Positions 53,415-64,000 of a stretch of DNA of 64,000 nt are shown here, piece after piece (within the stretch, counting starts at the first letter, position 1; each line of letters opens with the position of its first letter). The position numbers and the translations under genes were made by a program. Source of the stretch: Arsenicicoccus dermatophilus (GTDB lineage Bacteria > Actinomycetota > Actinomycetes > Actinomycetales > Dermatophilaceae); the NCBI RefSeq assembly GCF_022568795.1, contig NZ_JAKZHU010000001.1, positions 2,604,001 through 2,668,000 of the forward strand. Reading direction: 5' to 3'. A model generated the notes under the pieces. That model was given only the letters and a program-made list of their open reading frames with translations, searched no databases and was not told the origin of the DNA.

Positions 53415-53471
53415 CGTATGGCGGGCGCGGCTGCTGCCTGTGCCGGCTGGTCAGCCGCGCCCCGCCATACG
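53415..53471 (-). promoter_or_regulatory. 19-bp stem-loop between rpoB and rpoC
   Basis: CGTATGGCGGGCGCGGCTG (53415-53433) pairs with its complement at 53452-53471, interrupted by a single bulged G, around an 18-nt loop; a smaller CGGGC/GCCCG hairpin abuts it at 53402-53416. Most rpoB-rpoC gaps are short; this 188-nt one may carry an mRNA-processing or attenuating structure. Both arms contain the recurrent GTATGGCG. Confidence 0.65.
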
Positions 53472-53482
53472 TCCGGAAACCG

Positions 53483-56968
<3,486 letters not shown>

Positions 56969-57143
56969 GGAGGGTCCTTCCACGGGCCTGGAGCTATGGA
57001 GTCGAAGCGAGCTCGCGTTGCGCTCCTGCTCAGCCTGTGCAAGTCGGACCGGGTGCGACGTCATGGCAGGTCAGGCCATGTGTCGTAGGGTCTGGGGCGC
57101 GGGCGAAGGCGGGGCGCGCAGCGACAAGGCAGCGCAAAGCGTC

Positions 57144-57173
57144 AGCATAGTCGATGGACGTAGACACGTCCAA
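57144..57173 (-). promoter_or_regulatory. rpoB promoter with a 16-nt palindrome in the spacer
   Basis: TTGGAC (57168-57173), an 18-nt spacer and TATGCT (57144-57149) on the minus strand give a leader of about 170 nt to the TTG start. The spacer and -35 contain GGACGTAGACACGTCC (57156-57171), a perfect 6+4+6 palindrome that could be an operator. The 543-nt gap between rplL and rpoB also contains an attenuator-like hairpin at 57443-57472 and a GTATGCCG at 57339, no gene. Confidence 0.6.
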
Positions 57174-57442
57174 TCTGCCACATCGGAGGGAGCACGCGCA
57201 GGTGTGACACCCGGGCTCGACCTCGGCGGTGGCCGACGCCCCATCACTATGGGTCGGCGAGCGGTCGCCGTCAAGCGGATCGCCTCCTGACACACCCAGG
57301 TCGACGCGGTCTGCGAGCCTTCCCCTGGCCCGGAGACGGTATGCCGAGGGCGGGCGAGGGCGCCGTCCCGGCGTCCGGGGCCTCGCCCCGGCCCCTTGCC
57401 GCCCTGCCGCCCCACAGCCGGGAAGCAGTCGGGACGCAGCGA

Positions 57443-57472
57443 GGCGGGCCCCACCCGAAGGTGGGACCCGCC
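57443..57472 (-). terminator. Terminator/attenuator after rplL
   Basis: GGCGGG-C-CCCACC pairs with GGTGGG-A-CCCGCC (57443-57455 and 57460-57472), a 13-bp stem with one mismatch and a 4-nt loop, 40 nt after the rplL stop. Partial termination between rplJL and rpoBC is known in other bacteria, which fits this position. Confidence 0.75.
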
Positions 57473-57511
57473 CCGTGGCAGAGCGTCAGCCGGAGGTGAT
57501 CCGGCCTCGGA

Positions 57512-57904
57512 TCACTTGAGCTCGACGGTGGCGCCGGCGCCCTCGAGGGCAGCCTTGGCCTTCTCGGCGGTCTCCTTGTTGGCACCCTCGAGAACGGGCT
57601 TGGGAGCGCCGTCGACGAGGTCCTTGGCCTCCTTGAGGCCGAGAGAGGTCAGCGCGCGGACCTCCTTGATGACCTGGATCTTCTTGTCGCCGGCAGCGGT
57701 GAGGATGACGTCGAACTCGTCCTTCTCCTCGGCAGCGGCGGCGTCGCCACCGCCCGCGGCGGGGGCGCCGGCGGCGGCAACCGCGACCGGGGCGGCGGCG
57801 GTCACGCCGAAGGTGTCCTCGAACTGCTTGACGAACTCGGAGAGCTCGATCAGGGTCATCTCCTTGAAGGCGTCAAGGAGCTCGTCGGTGGTGAGCTTAG
57901 CCAT
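57512..57904 (-). CDS. rplL: Ribosomal protein L7/L12
   Basis: Stalk protein recruiting elongation factors, present in several copies per ribosome; 130 aa. N-terminal dimer domain [34 protein letters not shown], an Ala/Pro hinge (about 36-57), and the C-terminal domain '[48 protein letters not shown]'. Follows rplJ by 69 nt. Confidence 0.98.
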   Translation of the reverse strand: MAKLTTDELLDAFKEMTLIELSEFVKQFEDTFGVTAAAPVAVAAAGAPAAGGGDAAAAEEKDEFDVILTAAGDKKIQVIKEVRALTSLGLKEAKDLVDGAPKPVLEGANKETAEKAKAALEGAGATVELK

Positions 57905-57973
57905 GGTGGCTTCCTTCCTAGTCTGTGCCGTGAGTGGCTGGTGTGTGGTGCGAGCGAGCTGCCGTGAGGCAGA

Positions 57974-58582
57974 TCAGCTCTCGTCGCCACCCGCGGCGAC
58001 GTCGTCGGTAGCCTCGGCCGGGGCCTCGGCGGAGTCGTCGGCCGCCGGAGCAGCCGCGACGGGACCCTCGGCCTCGACCTTCTGGCGCAGGGCGTCGACC
58101 ACGCGGGCCGTCTGCGACAGGGGTGCGGCGAAGAGGTAGACAGCCTTGCTGAGCGAGGCGTTCATGGCGCCCGCCAGCTTGGCGAGGAGCACCTCGCGGG
58201 ACTCGAGGTCCGCGAGCTTGGTGATCTCCTCCGTGCTCAACGGCTTCCCGTCGAGCACACCGGCCTTGATGACAAGGGCCGGGTTGGCCTTGGCGAAGTC
58301 ACGCAGACTCTTGGCCGTCTCGACCGGGTCGCCCGTCACGAAGACGATGGCGCTCGGGCCCGAGAGGTGCTCGTCGAAGGCCGTGATTCCGGCCTCCTTC
58401 GCAGCGATCCGGGTCAGCGTGTTCTTGACCACGGCATAGGTCGCGTGCTCACGGATCGATCCGCGCAGCTCGGAGAGCTGCTTCACGGTCAGACCGCGGT
58501 ACTCCGTCAGCACGGCCGCGCTCGAGCCACGGAACTTGTCCGTGATCTCGGCGATGGCAGTCTGCTTGTCAGCGGTTGCCAT
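57974..58582 (-). CDS. rplJ: Ribosomal protein L10
   Basis: Stalk base that anchors L7/L12 dimers, 202 aa. [46 protein letters not shown] and '[17 protein letters not shown]' are standard; the C-terminal helix has an Ala/Glu-rich tail that is not conserved. The ATG at 58582 follows GGAGGCC. The 5' leader is about 195 nt and folds as an L10 leader, allowing autoregulation by L10. Confidence 0.98.
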   Translation of the reverse strand: MATADKQTAIAEITDKFRGSSAAVLTEYRGLTVKQLSELRGSIREHATYAVVKNTLTRIAAKEAGITAFDEHLSGPSAIVFVTGDPVETAKSLRDFAKANPALVIKAGVLDGKPLSTEEITKLADLESREVLLAKLAGAMNASLSKAVYLFAAPLSQTARVVDALRQKVEAEGPVAAAPAADDSAEAPAEATDDVAAGGDES

Positions 58583-58624
58583 GTGGCCTCCTTCCGTAGC
58601 GTGAAGCCGGTAGCCACATGAGAA

Positions 58625-58651
58625 GAGCCCCGGCGCAGGCGCACGGGGCTC
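58625..58651 (-). promoter_or_regulatory. L10 leader stem
   Basis: GAGCCCCG (58625-58632) pairs with CGGGGCTC (58644-58651), an 8-bp stem in the untranslated leader ahead of rplJ where the L10(L12)4 complex is known to bind its own mRNA in many bacteria. The remainder of the leader is not folded here. Confidence 0.6.
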
Positions 58652-58782
58652 GAATGACGTTGACGGACAAGCCGCCGGGCATCGGTCACGGTCACCTACG
58701 CTGGACGCCCCTCGTGGGACCTTCGTGCCGCACGTCGCCCGAAGGCGGCGGGACGGCAGACCGGCGGTCATTGGTCCTGGCA

Positions 58783-58812
58783 AGAGTACGGGCAGTCAGG
58801 GTCGGCGACCAA
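58783..58812 (-). promoter_or_regulatory. Promoter of rplJ-rplL
   Basis: TTGGTC (58807-58812), an 18-nt spacer and TACTCT (58783-58788) on the minus strand predict a start about 195 nt upstream of rplJ. The 319-nt gap to the lipoprotein gene holds nothing else that I can identify. Confidence 0.5.
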
Positions 58813-58901
58813 ATCGTCGGCCCGCCGCGCAGGTGTCGCCGGGCGCCAGGCAGTCCCCACCGCGTCCTGCCCCAGCGCGGGGTGGGAGCGGGGCCGCGTG
58901 C

Positions 58902-59981
58902 TCAGCGAGGGGCAGGCCCGGTCGTCGGCGACCCGGTGGTGGCAGGGCTGTCCGTCGACGGGGATGCCTCCGGCCCGGGAGCGTCACCGGACGAGGCAGA
59001 CGCCAGACCGCCGGGAGTGCTGGACCCGGTGGGTGCCGTCGTGCTGCGGTCCTGAGCCACCGGGCTGCCCGGAGCCGGGGCCACGTCGTCGGACGGCGGC
59101 TCCTCGATCTCGGCCGGCTCCCCCCAGCGGGAGTACTCGGTCCGGTCCACGATCTCCCCGCGAGCCGTGGGGACGGTGGCGACGACCGAGGTGAGCACCC
59201 CCTGCCGGTCCTGCACCACCACCAGCCGCACCTGGCGGGTCACGGCGCTGCGCAGCGCCGCGGGGGCACCCACGGCATCGAGGTACTGCGTCGGCGGCAC
59301 CGAGAATGCCGTCTGGGTGCCCTCGCCGCGGGGGGTGCGGTCCCCGAGGAGACCGGGGAGCATCGTGGTGAAGCGACCGGGATCGACCTGGGACGCCGCC
59401 TGCGCCTGGGTGCCGAGGGCTCGGCTGATCGCATCGGCCCCGCCCGGATCGAGCAGCAGCCAGTGGCGGGTGTCCGTGCGTGGGCGAGCAGGCGGAGCTC
59501 CGGCAGCCGTGCTGGTCGGTGCCGGCAGCGCCACCTCGACAGTTCCTGCGCCCTTGACCCAGGTCCGCCCGCCCAGGGTGACCAGGGTGACGGTCCGGCC
59601 CCCGGTCGTCACCGACACCTGCGCGGCCCTGGTCCGGGTGTCCACCCGCGCCTCACCCGCGCCGGCCACGGTGGACATCGACATCCGCACCGAGCCCTTG
59701 GCCGCCACCTGGGTGCGGATCTGCTGCGCCAGCTCGTCCCCCGGGACGCCCTCCCCCGTGGGGATGGGCTGGGCGTTGGGGTCCGGCGTGCTGCCCGCGA
59801 GGCTGGCGCCCTCCACGGGCAGCCGGGTGGTCGGCGTGCCGGACGCGCTCGACGAGGTGGCTCCGAAGGTGGAACGCGTCGTGTGCGAACCGGCGACGCA
59901 TCCCGACAGGGCCAGCACGACGGCCGTCGCCACGAGCCACGGCCCGGGCCGGCGGGTGGAGGCGGCAGGGGAACGGCGCAT
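58902..59981 (-). CDS. LppX/LprG-like lipoprotein
   Basis: A 359-aa exported lipoprotein: signal peptide MRRSPAASTRRPGPWLVATAVVLALSGC with lipidated cysteine near residue 28, followed by a Thr/Ser-rich linker and a single mature domain with 'SVRMSMSTVAGAGEARVDT', 'WLLLDPGGADAISRALG', 'YLDAVGAPAALRSAVTRQVRLVVVQDRQGVLTSVV', reminiscent of the LppX_LprAFG family that carries lipids in actinobacteria. The last 60 residues are low-complexity Pro/Ser/Thr. Substrate is not evident. It sits between rplA and rplJ, a place where related lipoproteins occur in this group. Confidence 0.65.
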   Translation of the reverse strand: MRRSPAASTRRPGPWLVATAVVLALSGCVAGSHTTRSTFGATSSSASGTPTTRLPVEGASLAGSTPDPNAQPIPTGEGVPGDELAQQIRTQVAAKGSVRMSMSTVAGAGEARVDTRTRAAQVSVTTGGRTVTLVTLGGRTWVKGAGTVEVALPAPTSTAAGAPPARPRTDTRHWLLLDPGGADAISRALGTQAQAASQVDPGRFTTMLPGLLGDRTPRGEGTQTAFSVPPTQYLDAVGAPAALRSAVTRQVRLVVVQDRQGVLTSVVATVPTARGEIVDRTEYSRWGEPAEIEEPPSDDVAPAPGSPVAQDRSTTAPTGSSTPGGLASASSGDAPGPEASPSTDSPATTGSPTTGPAPR

Positions 59982-60081
59982 GATCGCCGATCCTATCCGC
60001 GCAGCGGCGTCCTACGGCCCAGGCACGACGACGCCCGGACCGCGGCGAACGGTCCGGGCGTCGATCATGCGAGGATCAGGC

Positions 60082-60801
60082 TCAGGCCTGGCCCTCCTCC
60101 TCGGAGGTGAGGTTGCGGGTGCGGTTGGGGTCCAGCTGGATGCCGGGGCCCATCGTGGTCGCCATGGTCGCCTTGGTGATGTAGCGGCCCTTGGACGCGG
60201 ACGGCTTGAGGCGGAGGACCTCCTCGAGCGCCGTGGCGTAGTTCTCGACCAGGGCCTTCTCGTCGAAGGAGACCTTGCCGATGATGAAGTGAAGGTTGGC
60301 GTGCTTGTCGACGCGGAACTCGATCTTGCCGCCCTTGATGTCGTTGACGGCCTTGACGACGTCCATGGTGACGGTGCCGGTCTTGGGGTTGGGCATCAGG
60401 CCACGGGGGCCGAGCACCTTGCCCAGACGGCCGACCTTGCCCATGAGGTCCGGGGTCGCGACGACGGCGTCGAAGTCGAGCCAACCGCCCTGGACCTTCT
60501 CCAGCATGTCGTCGGAGCCGACGAAGTCGGCGCCGGCGGCGCGGGCGGCCTCGGCCTTGTCGCCGTTGGCGAAGACGAGGACCCGAGCGGTCTTGCCCGT
60601 GCCGTGCGGGAGGTTGACGGTGCCGCGGACCATCTGGTCGGCCTTGCGGGGGTCGACGCCGAGGCGGAACGCGACCTCGACGGTGGAGTCGAACTTCGTG
60701 GTGGCCGACTCCTTGGCGAGGCGGACGGCCTCGAGCGGGGAGTACAGGGTGTCGGCGTCGATCCGCTCGGCGGCGGCGCGGTAGGTCTTGCTGCGCTTCA
60801 T
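60082..60801 (-). CDS. rplA: Ribosomal protein L1
   Basis: Stalk protein releasing deacyl-tRNA from the E site, 239 aa, and translational repressor of its own operon in many bacteria. '[78 protein letters not shown]' and '[25 protein letters not shown]' are the expected blocks. Follows rplK by 130 nt with a hairpin in between. Confidence 0.98.
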   Translation of the reverse strand: MKRSKTYRAAAERIDADTLYSPLEAVRLAKESATTKFDSTVEVAFRLGVDPRKADQMVRGTVNLPHGTGKTARVLVFANGDKAEAARAAGADFVGSDDMLEKVQGGWLDFDAVVATPDLMGKVGRLGKVLGPRGLMPNPKTGTVTMDVVKAVNDIKGGKIEFRVDKHANLHFIIGKVSFDEKALVENYATALEEVLRLKPSASKGRYITKATMATTMGPGIQLDPNRTRNLTSEEEGQA

Positions 60802-60888
60802 GATCTGCTCCTGCTGGTGTGGTGGGCGTCCCGGGAGATCGCCCTGTGGAGGTGTGGTCGTCGGGCCAGCGCCTGGCCCTGCCACGGC

Positions 60889-60920
60889 TTCCGGCCGCGC
60901 CCTGCAGGACGCGGCCGGAA
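60889..60920 (-). terminator. Hairpin between rplK and rplA
   Basis: TTCCGGCCGCG (60889-60899) and its complement (60910-60920) form an 11-bp stem with a 10-nt loop, 12 nt after the rplK stop. Possible partial terminator inside the rplK-rplA operon. Confidence 0.6.
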
Positions 60921-60931
60921 AGGTCACGAGA

Positions 60932-61372
60932 TCAGGACTCGTAACCGGGGGTGTTGATGCCCATCGAGCGAGCGGTGCCGGCGATGATGCGGGCAGCCAT
61001 CTCGATGTCGTTGGCGTTGAGGTCTTCCATCTTCTGCTGGGCGATCTCACGGATCTGGTCGGCCGTCAGGGTGGCGACCTTGGTCTTGTTGGGCACGCCG
61101 GAACCCTTGGGGACGCCCGCGGCCTTCTTGATCAGCTCGGCGGCCGGCGGGGTCTTGGTGATGAAGGTGAACGAGCGGTCCTCGTAGACCGTGATCTCGA
61201 CCGGGATGACGTTGCCACGCTGGGACTCCGTCGCGGCGTTGTAGGCCTTGACGAACTCCATGATGTTGACGCCGTGCTGACCGAGGGCCGGGCCGACGGG
61301 CGGGGCGGGCGTCGCTGCGCCGGCCTGGATCTGCAGCTTGATGAAGCCGGAGACCTTCTTCTTGGGAGGCAT
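60932..61372 (-). CDS. rplK: Ribosomal protein L11
   Basis: Stalk-base protein in the thiostrepton and RelA region, 146 aa. [49 protein letters not shown] includes the thiostrepton-binding proline region, and '[51 protein letters not shown]' the C-terminal rRNA-binding domain. 86 nt after the nusG stop. Confidence 0.98.
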   Translation of the reverse strand: MPPKKKVSGFIKLQIQAGAATPAPPVGPALGQHGVNIMEFVKAYNAATESQRGNVIPVEITVYEDRSFTFITKTPPAAELIKKAAGVPKGSGVPNKTKVATLTADQIREIAQQKMEDLNANDIEMAARIIAGTARSMGINTPGYES

Positions 61373-61458
61373 GTGCTACTTCCTTAGGTGGTGGGCCGAC
61401 GCCGTGGGCGATGACCCGGTTGCAGCCCTGCGGTCTGCCGCAGGACGGTGGGACTCGA

Positions 61459-62271
61459 TCAGATCTTGGCGACCTGGTTGAAGCCCAGCTCGACCGGGGT
61501 CTCCCGGCCGAAGATCGAGACGAGCACCTTGAGCTTCTGGGTCTCCACGTTGATCTCGGAGACCGTGGCGTCGAGGGTCTCGAAGGGGCCCTCCATGACC
61601 GTGACGGACTCGCCGACCTCGAAGTCGACGTCCACCGCGGGGCGGGCGGGCTGGAGGCCACCGGCACCCTGGTCCGCGGGGGAGCCGCCGGGCGCGGCAG
61701 GTGCGGCCGGCTCCTCGAACTTGGGCGCGAGCATGGTGACGACCTCGTCGAGGCTCAGCGGCACCGGCTGGTGGGTGTGGCCGACGAAGCCGGTGACACC
61801 GGGGGTATGGCGGACCGCGCCCCAGCTCTCGTCGGTGAGGTCCATGCGGACGAGCACGTAACCAGGCATCCGGACGCGACGAACGGTCTTGCGCTGACCG
61901 TTCTTGATCTCCACGACCTCCTCCATGGGAACCTCCACCTGGAAGATGTAGGGCTCCATGTTGAGGCTGGTGACGCGGGTCTCCAGGTTGGTCTTGACGC
62001 GGTTCTCGTAGCCCGCGTAGGAGTGCACGACGTACCAGTCGCCCTCGAGCATGCGCAGGTCTCGCTTGAACTCCTCGAGAGGGTTCACCGCGGGCGCGTC
62101 GGTGATCGCCGGGCTGTCCGTCGTGGGCTCCTCGGCCTCGGCCTCGGCGGTGGCGGGCTCGGCGACCGGCTGCTCGGGCTCGTCAGCGGTCGCCTCGGTC
62201 TCCGCAGACACGTCGAGGTCCTCGGCCTCGTCGCTGGGGGCGAAGGGGTCGTGCGAGGGCTGGTCGGACAC
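61459..62271 (-). CDS. nusG: Transcription termination/antitermination protein NusG
   Basis: Couples RNA polymerase to Rho and the ribosome, 270 aa. The first 75 residues are an acidic, Ala/Glu-rich actinobacterial extension; the NGN domain follows ('[22 protein letters not shown]', about 87-108) and the KOW domain closes the protein ('[52 protein letters not shown]'). A Gly/Ala-rich loop between the domains is also long. Between secE and rplK. Confidence 0.97.
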   Translation of the reverse strand: MSDQPSHDPFAPSDEAEDLDVSAETEATADEPEQPVAEPATAEAEAEEPTTDSPAITDAPAVNPLEEFKRDLRMLEGDWYVVHSYAGYENRVKTNLETRVTSLNMEPYIFQVEVPMEEVVEIKNGQRKTVRRVRMPGYVLVRMDLTDESWGAVRHTPGVTGFVGHTHQPVPLSLDEVVTMLAPKFEEPAAPAAPGGSPADQGAGGLQPARPAVDVDFEVGESVTVMEGPFETLDATVSEINVETQKLKVLVSIFGRETPVELGFNQVAKI

Positions 62272-62343
62272 GGTGCGGGCCTACTTCCTTGCTGGTGGTC
62301 GGGCTGGTCGCCCAGGGCGCTGGACACGGCGCCCGGATCGCCG

Positions 62344-62586
62344 TCAGCTCCCGGCGAAGGCCCAGAAGACGAGCTTGCCGACGCCGAAGTCGACCACCGC
62401 GCAGAACAGCATGATCGCGATGACGAAGACCAGGACGACCGTGGTGTAGGTGATGAGCTCGTCCCGCGTGGGTCGGACGACCTTGCGGAGCTCGTCCATC
62501 ACCTGGGCGATGAAGAGAGCGATGCGCCCGAAGAAGCCACGCCGGGCCGCGGGAGTGGCACCACGGGTGGTGTTGACCTCGCTCAC
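62344..62586 (-). CDS. secE: Preprotein translocase subunit SecE
   Basis: Small essential clamp of the SecYEG channel, 80 aa. A short cytoplasmic region with 'FFGRIALFIAQVMDELRKVVRPTRDELITYTTVVLVFVIAIMLFCAVVDFGVGKLVFWAF' gives one amphipathic helix and one membrane span. GTG at 62586 (VSEVNTTRGATP) is chosen since a longer frame upstream runs into the tRNA gene. Lies 72 nt upstream of nusG. Confidence 0.93.
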   Translation of the reverse strand: MSEVNTTRGATPAARRGFFGRIALFIAQVMDELRKVVRPTRDELITYTTVVLVFVIAIMLFCAVVDFGVGKLVFWAFAGS

Positions 62587-62619
62587 AGTCCCTGCCTTCG
62601 TCAGACGTTGCCTACTCAG

Positions 62620-62692
62620 CAGGGCAGGAGGGACTCGAACCCCCAACCGCCGGTTTTGGAGACCGGTGCTCTACCAATTGAGCTACTACCCT
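62620..62692 (-). tRNA. tRNA-Trp (CCA)
   Basis: 73-nt cloverleaf on the minus strand: acceptor 5' AGGGTAG pairs with 3' CTGCCCT and discriminator G; the anticodon arm CCGGT-CTCCAAA-ACCGG gives anticodon CCA (positions 34-36); the T arm contains GGTTCGAGTCCC. The CCA end is not encoded. It stands upstream of secE, its usual place in this order. Confidence 0.95.
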
Positions 62693-62781
62693 AGGAAAGG
62701 CTCGCCGGCGCGGGAGCTGAGCACCCGGATGCGCCGCCGACCATCCAAGAGACGAGCATACGTCACCCGCGGGCCCCGACG

Positions 62782-63912
62782 CTAACCGACGTCCGGACAC
62801 CCCTCCCCTCGGCGCTCCCACCGCCGCAGGCCGCGATCACGCTCGGCCCCGTGCAGCAGGCGCGGCAGCCCGCCCTCGATGCGGGCGGGTGACCAGGCGA
62901 GGGCGGGCGGTCCCGCCGAGGGGACGGAGACCGTGAGGACACCGGTCTCGGTGGTCTCCGGGCTTCCGCTGCCGAAGACGAAGTTCCCGAGCCCGTAGGC
63001 CACGGCCGTCTCCCCCACCCGCGTCGTCGTCTGGGTGATGTGGGCATGGCTGCCGACGACCACGGTGGCGCCCGCCGCCGACAGCAACCGGGCGGTCTCG
63101 CGCTGCCGCGGGGTGGGACAGCGCTGCTTCTCGATGCCCGAGTGCAGGTAGACCACCACCACGGTGTCCGGCCCCGAGGCCCGGGCGGCTCGGACGCCCT
63201 CCAGCAGGCCCGCCATACCGCTGTCGTCCTTGACCTTGGCCAGGCCGGGCGCGGTCGCCGTGGCCTTCCAGTCCAGGTGGGCGTCCAGCACGTCGGTGGC
63301 GCCCAGCACCACCACCCGGCGGCCGCGGACGGAGGTCACCCAGGGAGCCCACGCCTCACGCTCGTCCTTGCCCAGGCCCACCATCGGCAGCGGCGAGGAC
63401 GCCTTGACCCGCAGCATCCGCGCCATCCCCTCCTGCCCGAAGTCCATGCCGTGGTTGTTGGCCACCGTCACCACGTCCACGCCGGACTGGCGCAGCGTCG
63501 TGAGGATCCGCGGGTCGGTGACGAAGGTGAACGGCTTCGGCTGCGGGACGAGCCCGGAGGTGTCCTCGGCCACGACGGTCTCCAGGTTGACCATGGCCAG
63601 GTCGGCCTGCGCCAACACCCTCCCGGCCTCGCCCAGCCCGTGCTCGTTGACGCGTCCCGCGACGCCGTGGGCCTGGGTGTCCCCGGCGAAGGCCAGGGTG
63701 ATCGCCGACGGCCCAGGGCGACCGGAGGTCGGGTGCGCCCCTCCCCCGGCCGAGGGAGGGGCCACCGCGGGGGCTGTCCGCCCCGCCGGAGCGCGCGTGG
63801 GGTCGTCCTGGGCGGCGGGAGCCCCGGCGCAGGCGGCCAGCACCGCCGCAGCCAGGACGGCGAGAGCGGGCATCCCCTCGGACCACCTCGCGATGCACCT
63901 CTTCGTAGGCAT
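62782..63912 (-). CDS. CapA-family lipoprotein (poly-gamma-glutamate type phosphoesterase fold)
   Basis: A 376-aa exported protein of the CapA/PGA_cap family (metallophosphatase fold). Lipoprotein signal ends with VLAACAG (cysteine near residue 28 from this start), then a Pro/Ala linker, 'ITLAFAGDTQAHG' (metal-binding Asp in the first motif), 'MVNLETVV', 'VVTVANNHGMDFG' (Asn-His motif), 'VYLHSGIEKQRCPT' and 'VVGSHAHITQTTT' (His motif). Role in cell-surface polymer or capsule assembly is inferred from the family; no capsule operon is adjacent. Three in-frame ATGs (63912, 63930, 63948) compete and none has a clear binding site. Confidence 0.85.
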   Translation of the reverse strand: MPTKRCIARWSEGMPALAVLAAAVLAACAGAPAAQDDPTRAPAGRTAPAVAPPSAGGGAHPTSGRPGPSAITLAFAGDTQAHGVAGRVNEHGLGEAGRVLAQADLAMVNLETVVAEDTSGLVPQPKPFTFVTDPRILTTLRQSGVDVVTVANNHGMDFGQEGMARMLRVKASSPLPMVGLGKDEREAWAPWVTSVRGRRVVVLGATDVLDAHLDWKATATAPGLAKVKDDSGMAGLLEGVRAARASGPDTVVVVYLHSGIEKQRCPTPRQRETARLLSAAGATVVVGSHAHITQTTTRVGETAVAYGLGNFVFGSGSPETTETGVLTVSVPSAGPPALAWSPARIEGGLPRLLHGAERDRGLRRWERRGEGCPDVG

Positions 63913-64000
63913 GAGGCAACTGTCAGCCATGTTCGCTGCTGCTGCCATCCGGCGCGCGGACCCGGCGTACGAGCAGACGGCGGACCGAGGCGGGCAGGAT

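Overview
The window looks like chromosome from a high-GC Gram-positive bacterium of the order Micrococcales, most likely the Intrasporangiaceae/Ornithinimicrobiaceae group. I base this on roughly 70% G+C, many GTG starts and one TTG start, actinobacterial S10/spc/alpha gene order, a zinc-type S14, a class I fumarase, and DUF4245, DUF2599 and DUF2785 proteins of the actinobacterial kind. The placement is inference; no 16S rRNA gene is present.

Left third (1-21000), metabolic and accessory: an ornithine-degradation pair (ortA fragment and ord), ispH, an IS5-family insertion sequence, a DUF559-type nuclease-like protein, an internally deleted methyltransferase, xseA and xseB (convergent here), a DUF4245 protein, a truncated solute-binding-protein remnant, a complete sugar ABC importer without ATPase (binding protein plus two permeases), a tightly coupled fumarase-carbonic anhydrase-MOSC operon, a three-gene 2-oxoacid dehydrogenase operon (E1 alpha, E1 beta, E2) and glmM.

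Middle (21000-41000), all on the minus strand except one regulator: rplM-rpsI, an inserted ArsR-like winged-helix regulator, truA, and the whole S10-spc-alpha supercluster from rpsJ to rplQ with secY, adk, map, infA, rpmJ and rpoA.

Right third (41000-64000): three accessory genes (DUF2785 protein, DUF2599 lipoprotein, enoyl-CoA hydratase) separate the S10 operon from the str operon (rpsL-rpsG-fusA-tuf). Two decayed genes (a PadR-type regulator and its membrane partner) lie between rpsL and rpoC. Then come rpoC-rpoB, rplL-rplJ, an LppX-like lipoprotein, rplA-rplK, nusG-secE, tRNA-Trp and a CapA-family lipoprotein. The minus-strand clusters make the ribosome, RNA polymerase core, elongation factors and the Sec channel; hairpins at most operon joints probably adjust expression between segments.

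The least ordinary signals are: an octamer GTATGCCG (and GTATGGCG) far commoner than composition predicts and concentrated between genes; a short palindromic repeat family near 5.6 kb, one copy of which was split by the IS element; an ornithine-fermentation-type pathway in an actinobacterium; and several decayed genes. I found no CRISPR array, prophage, secretion or defence system of a recognisable type.
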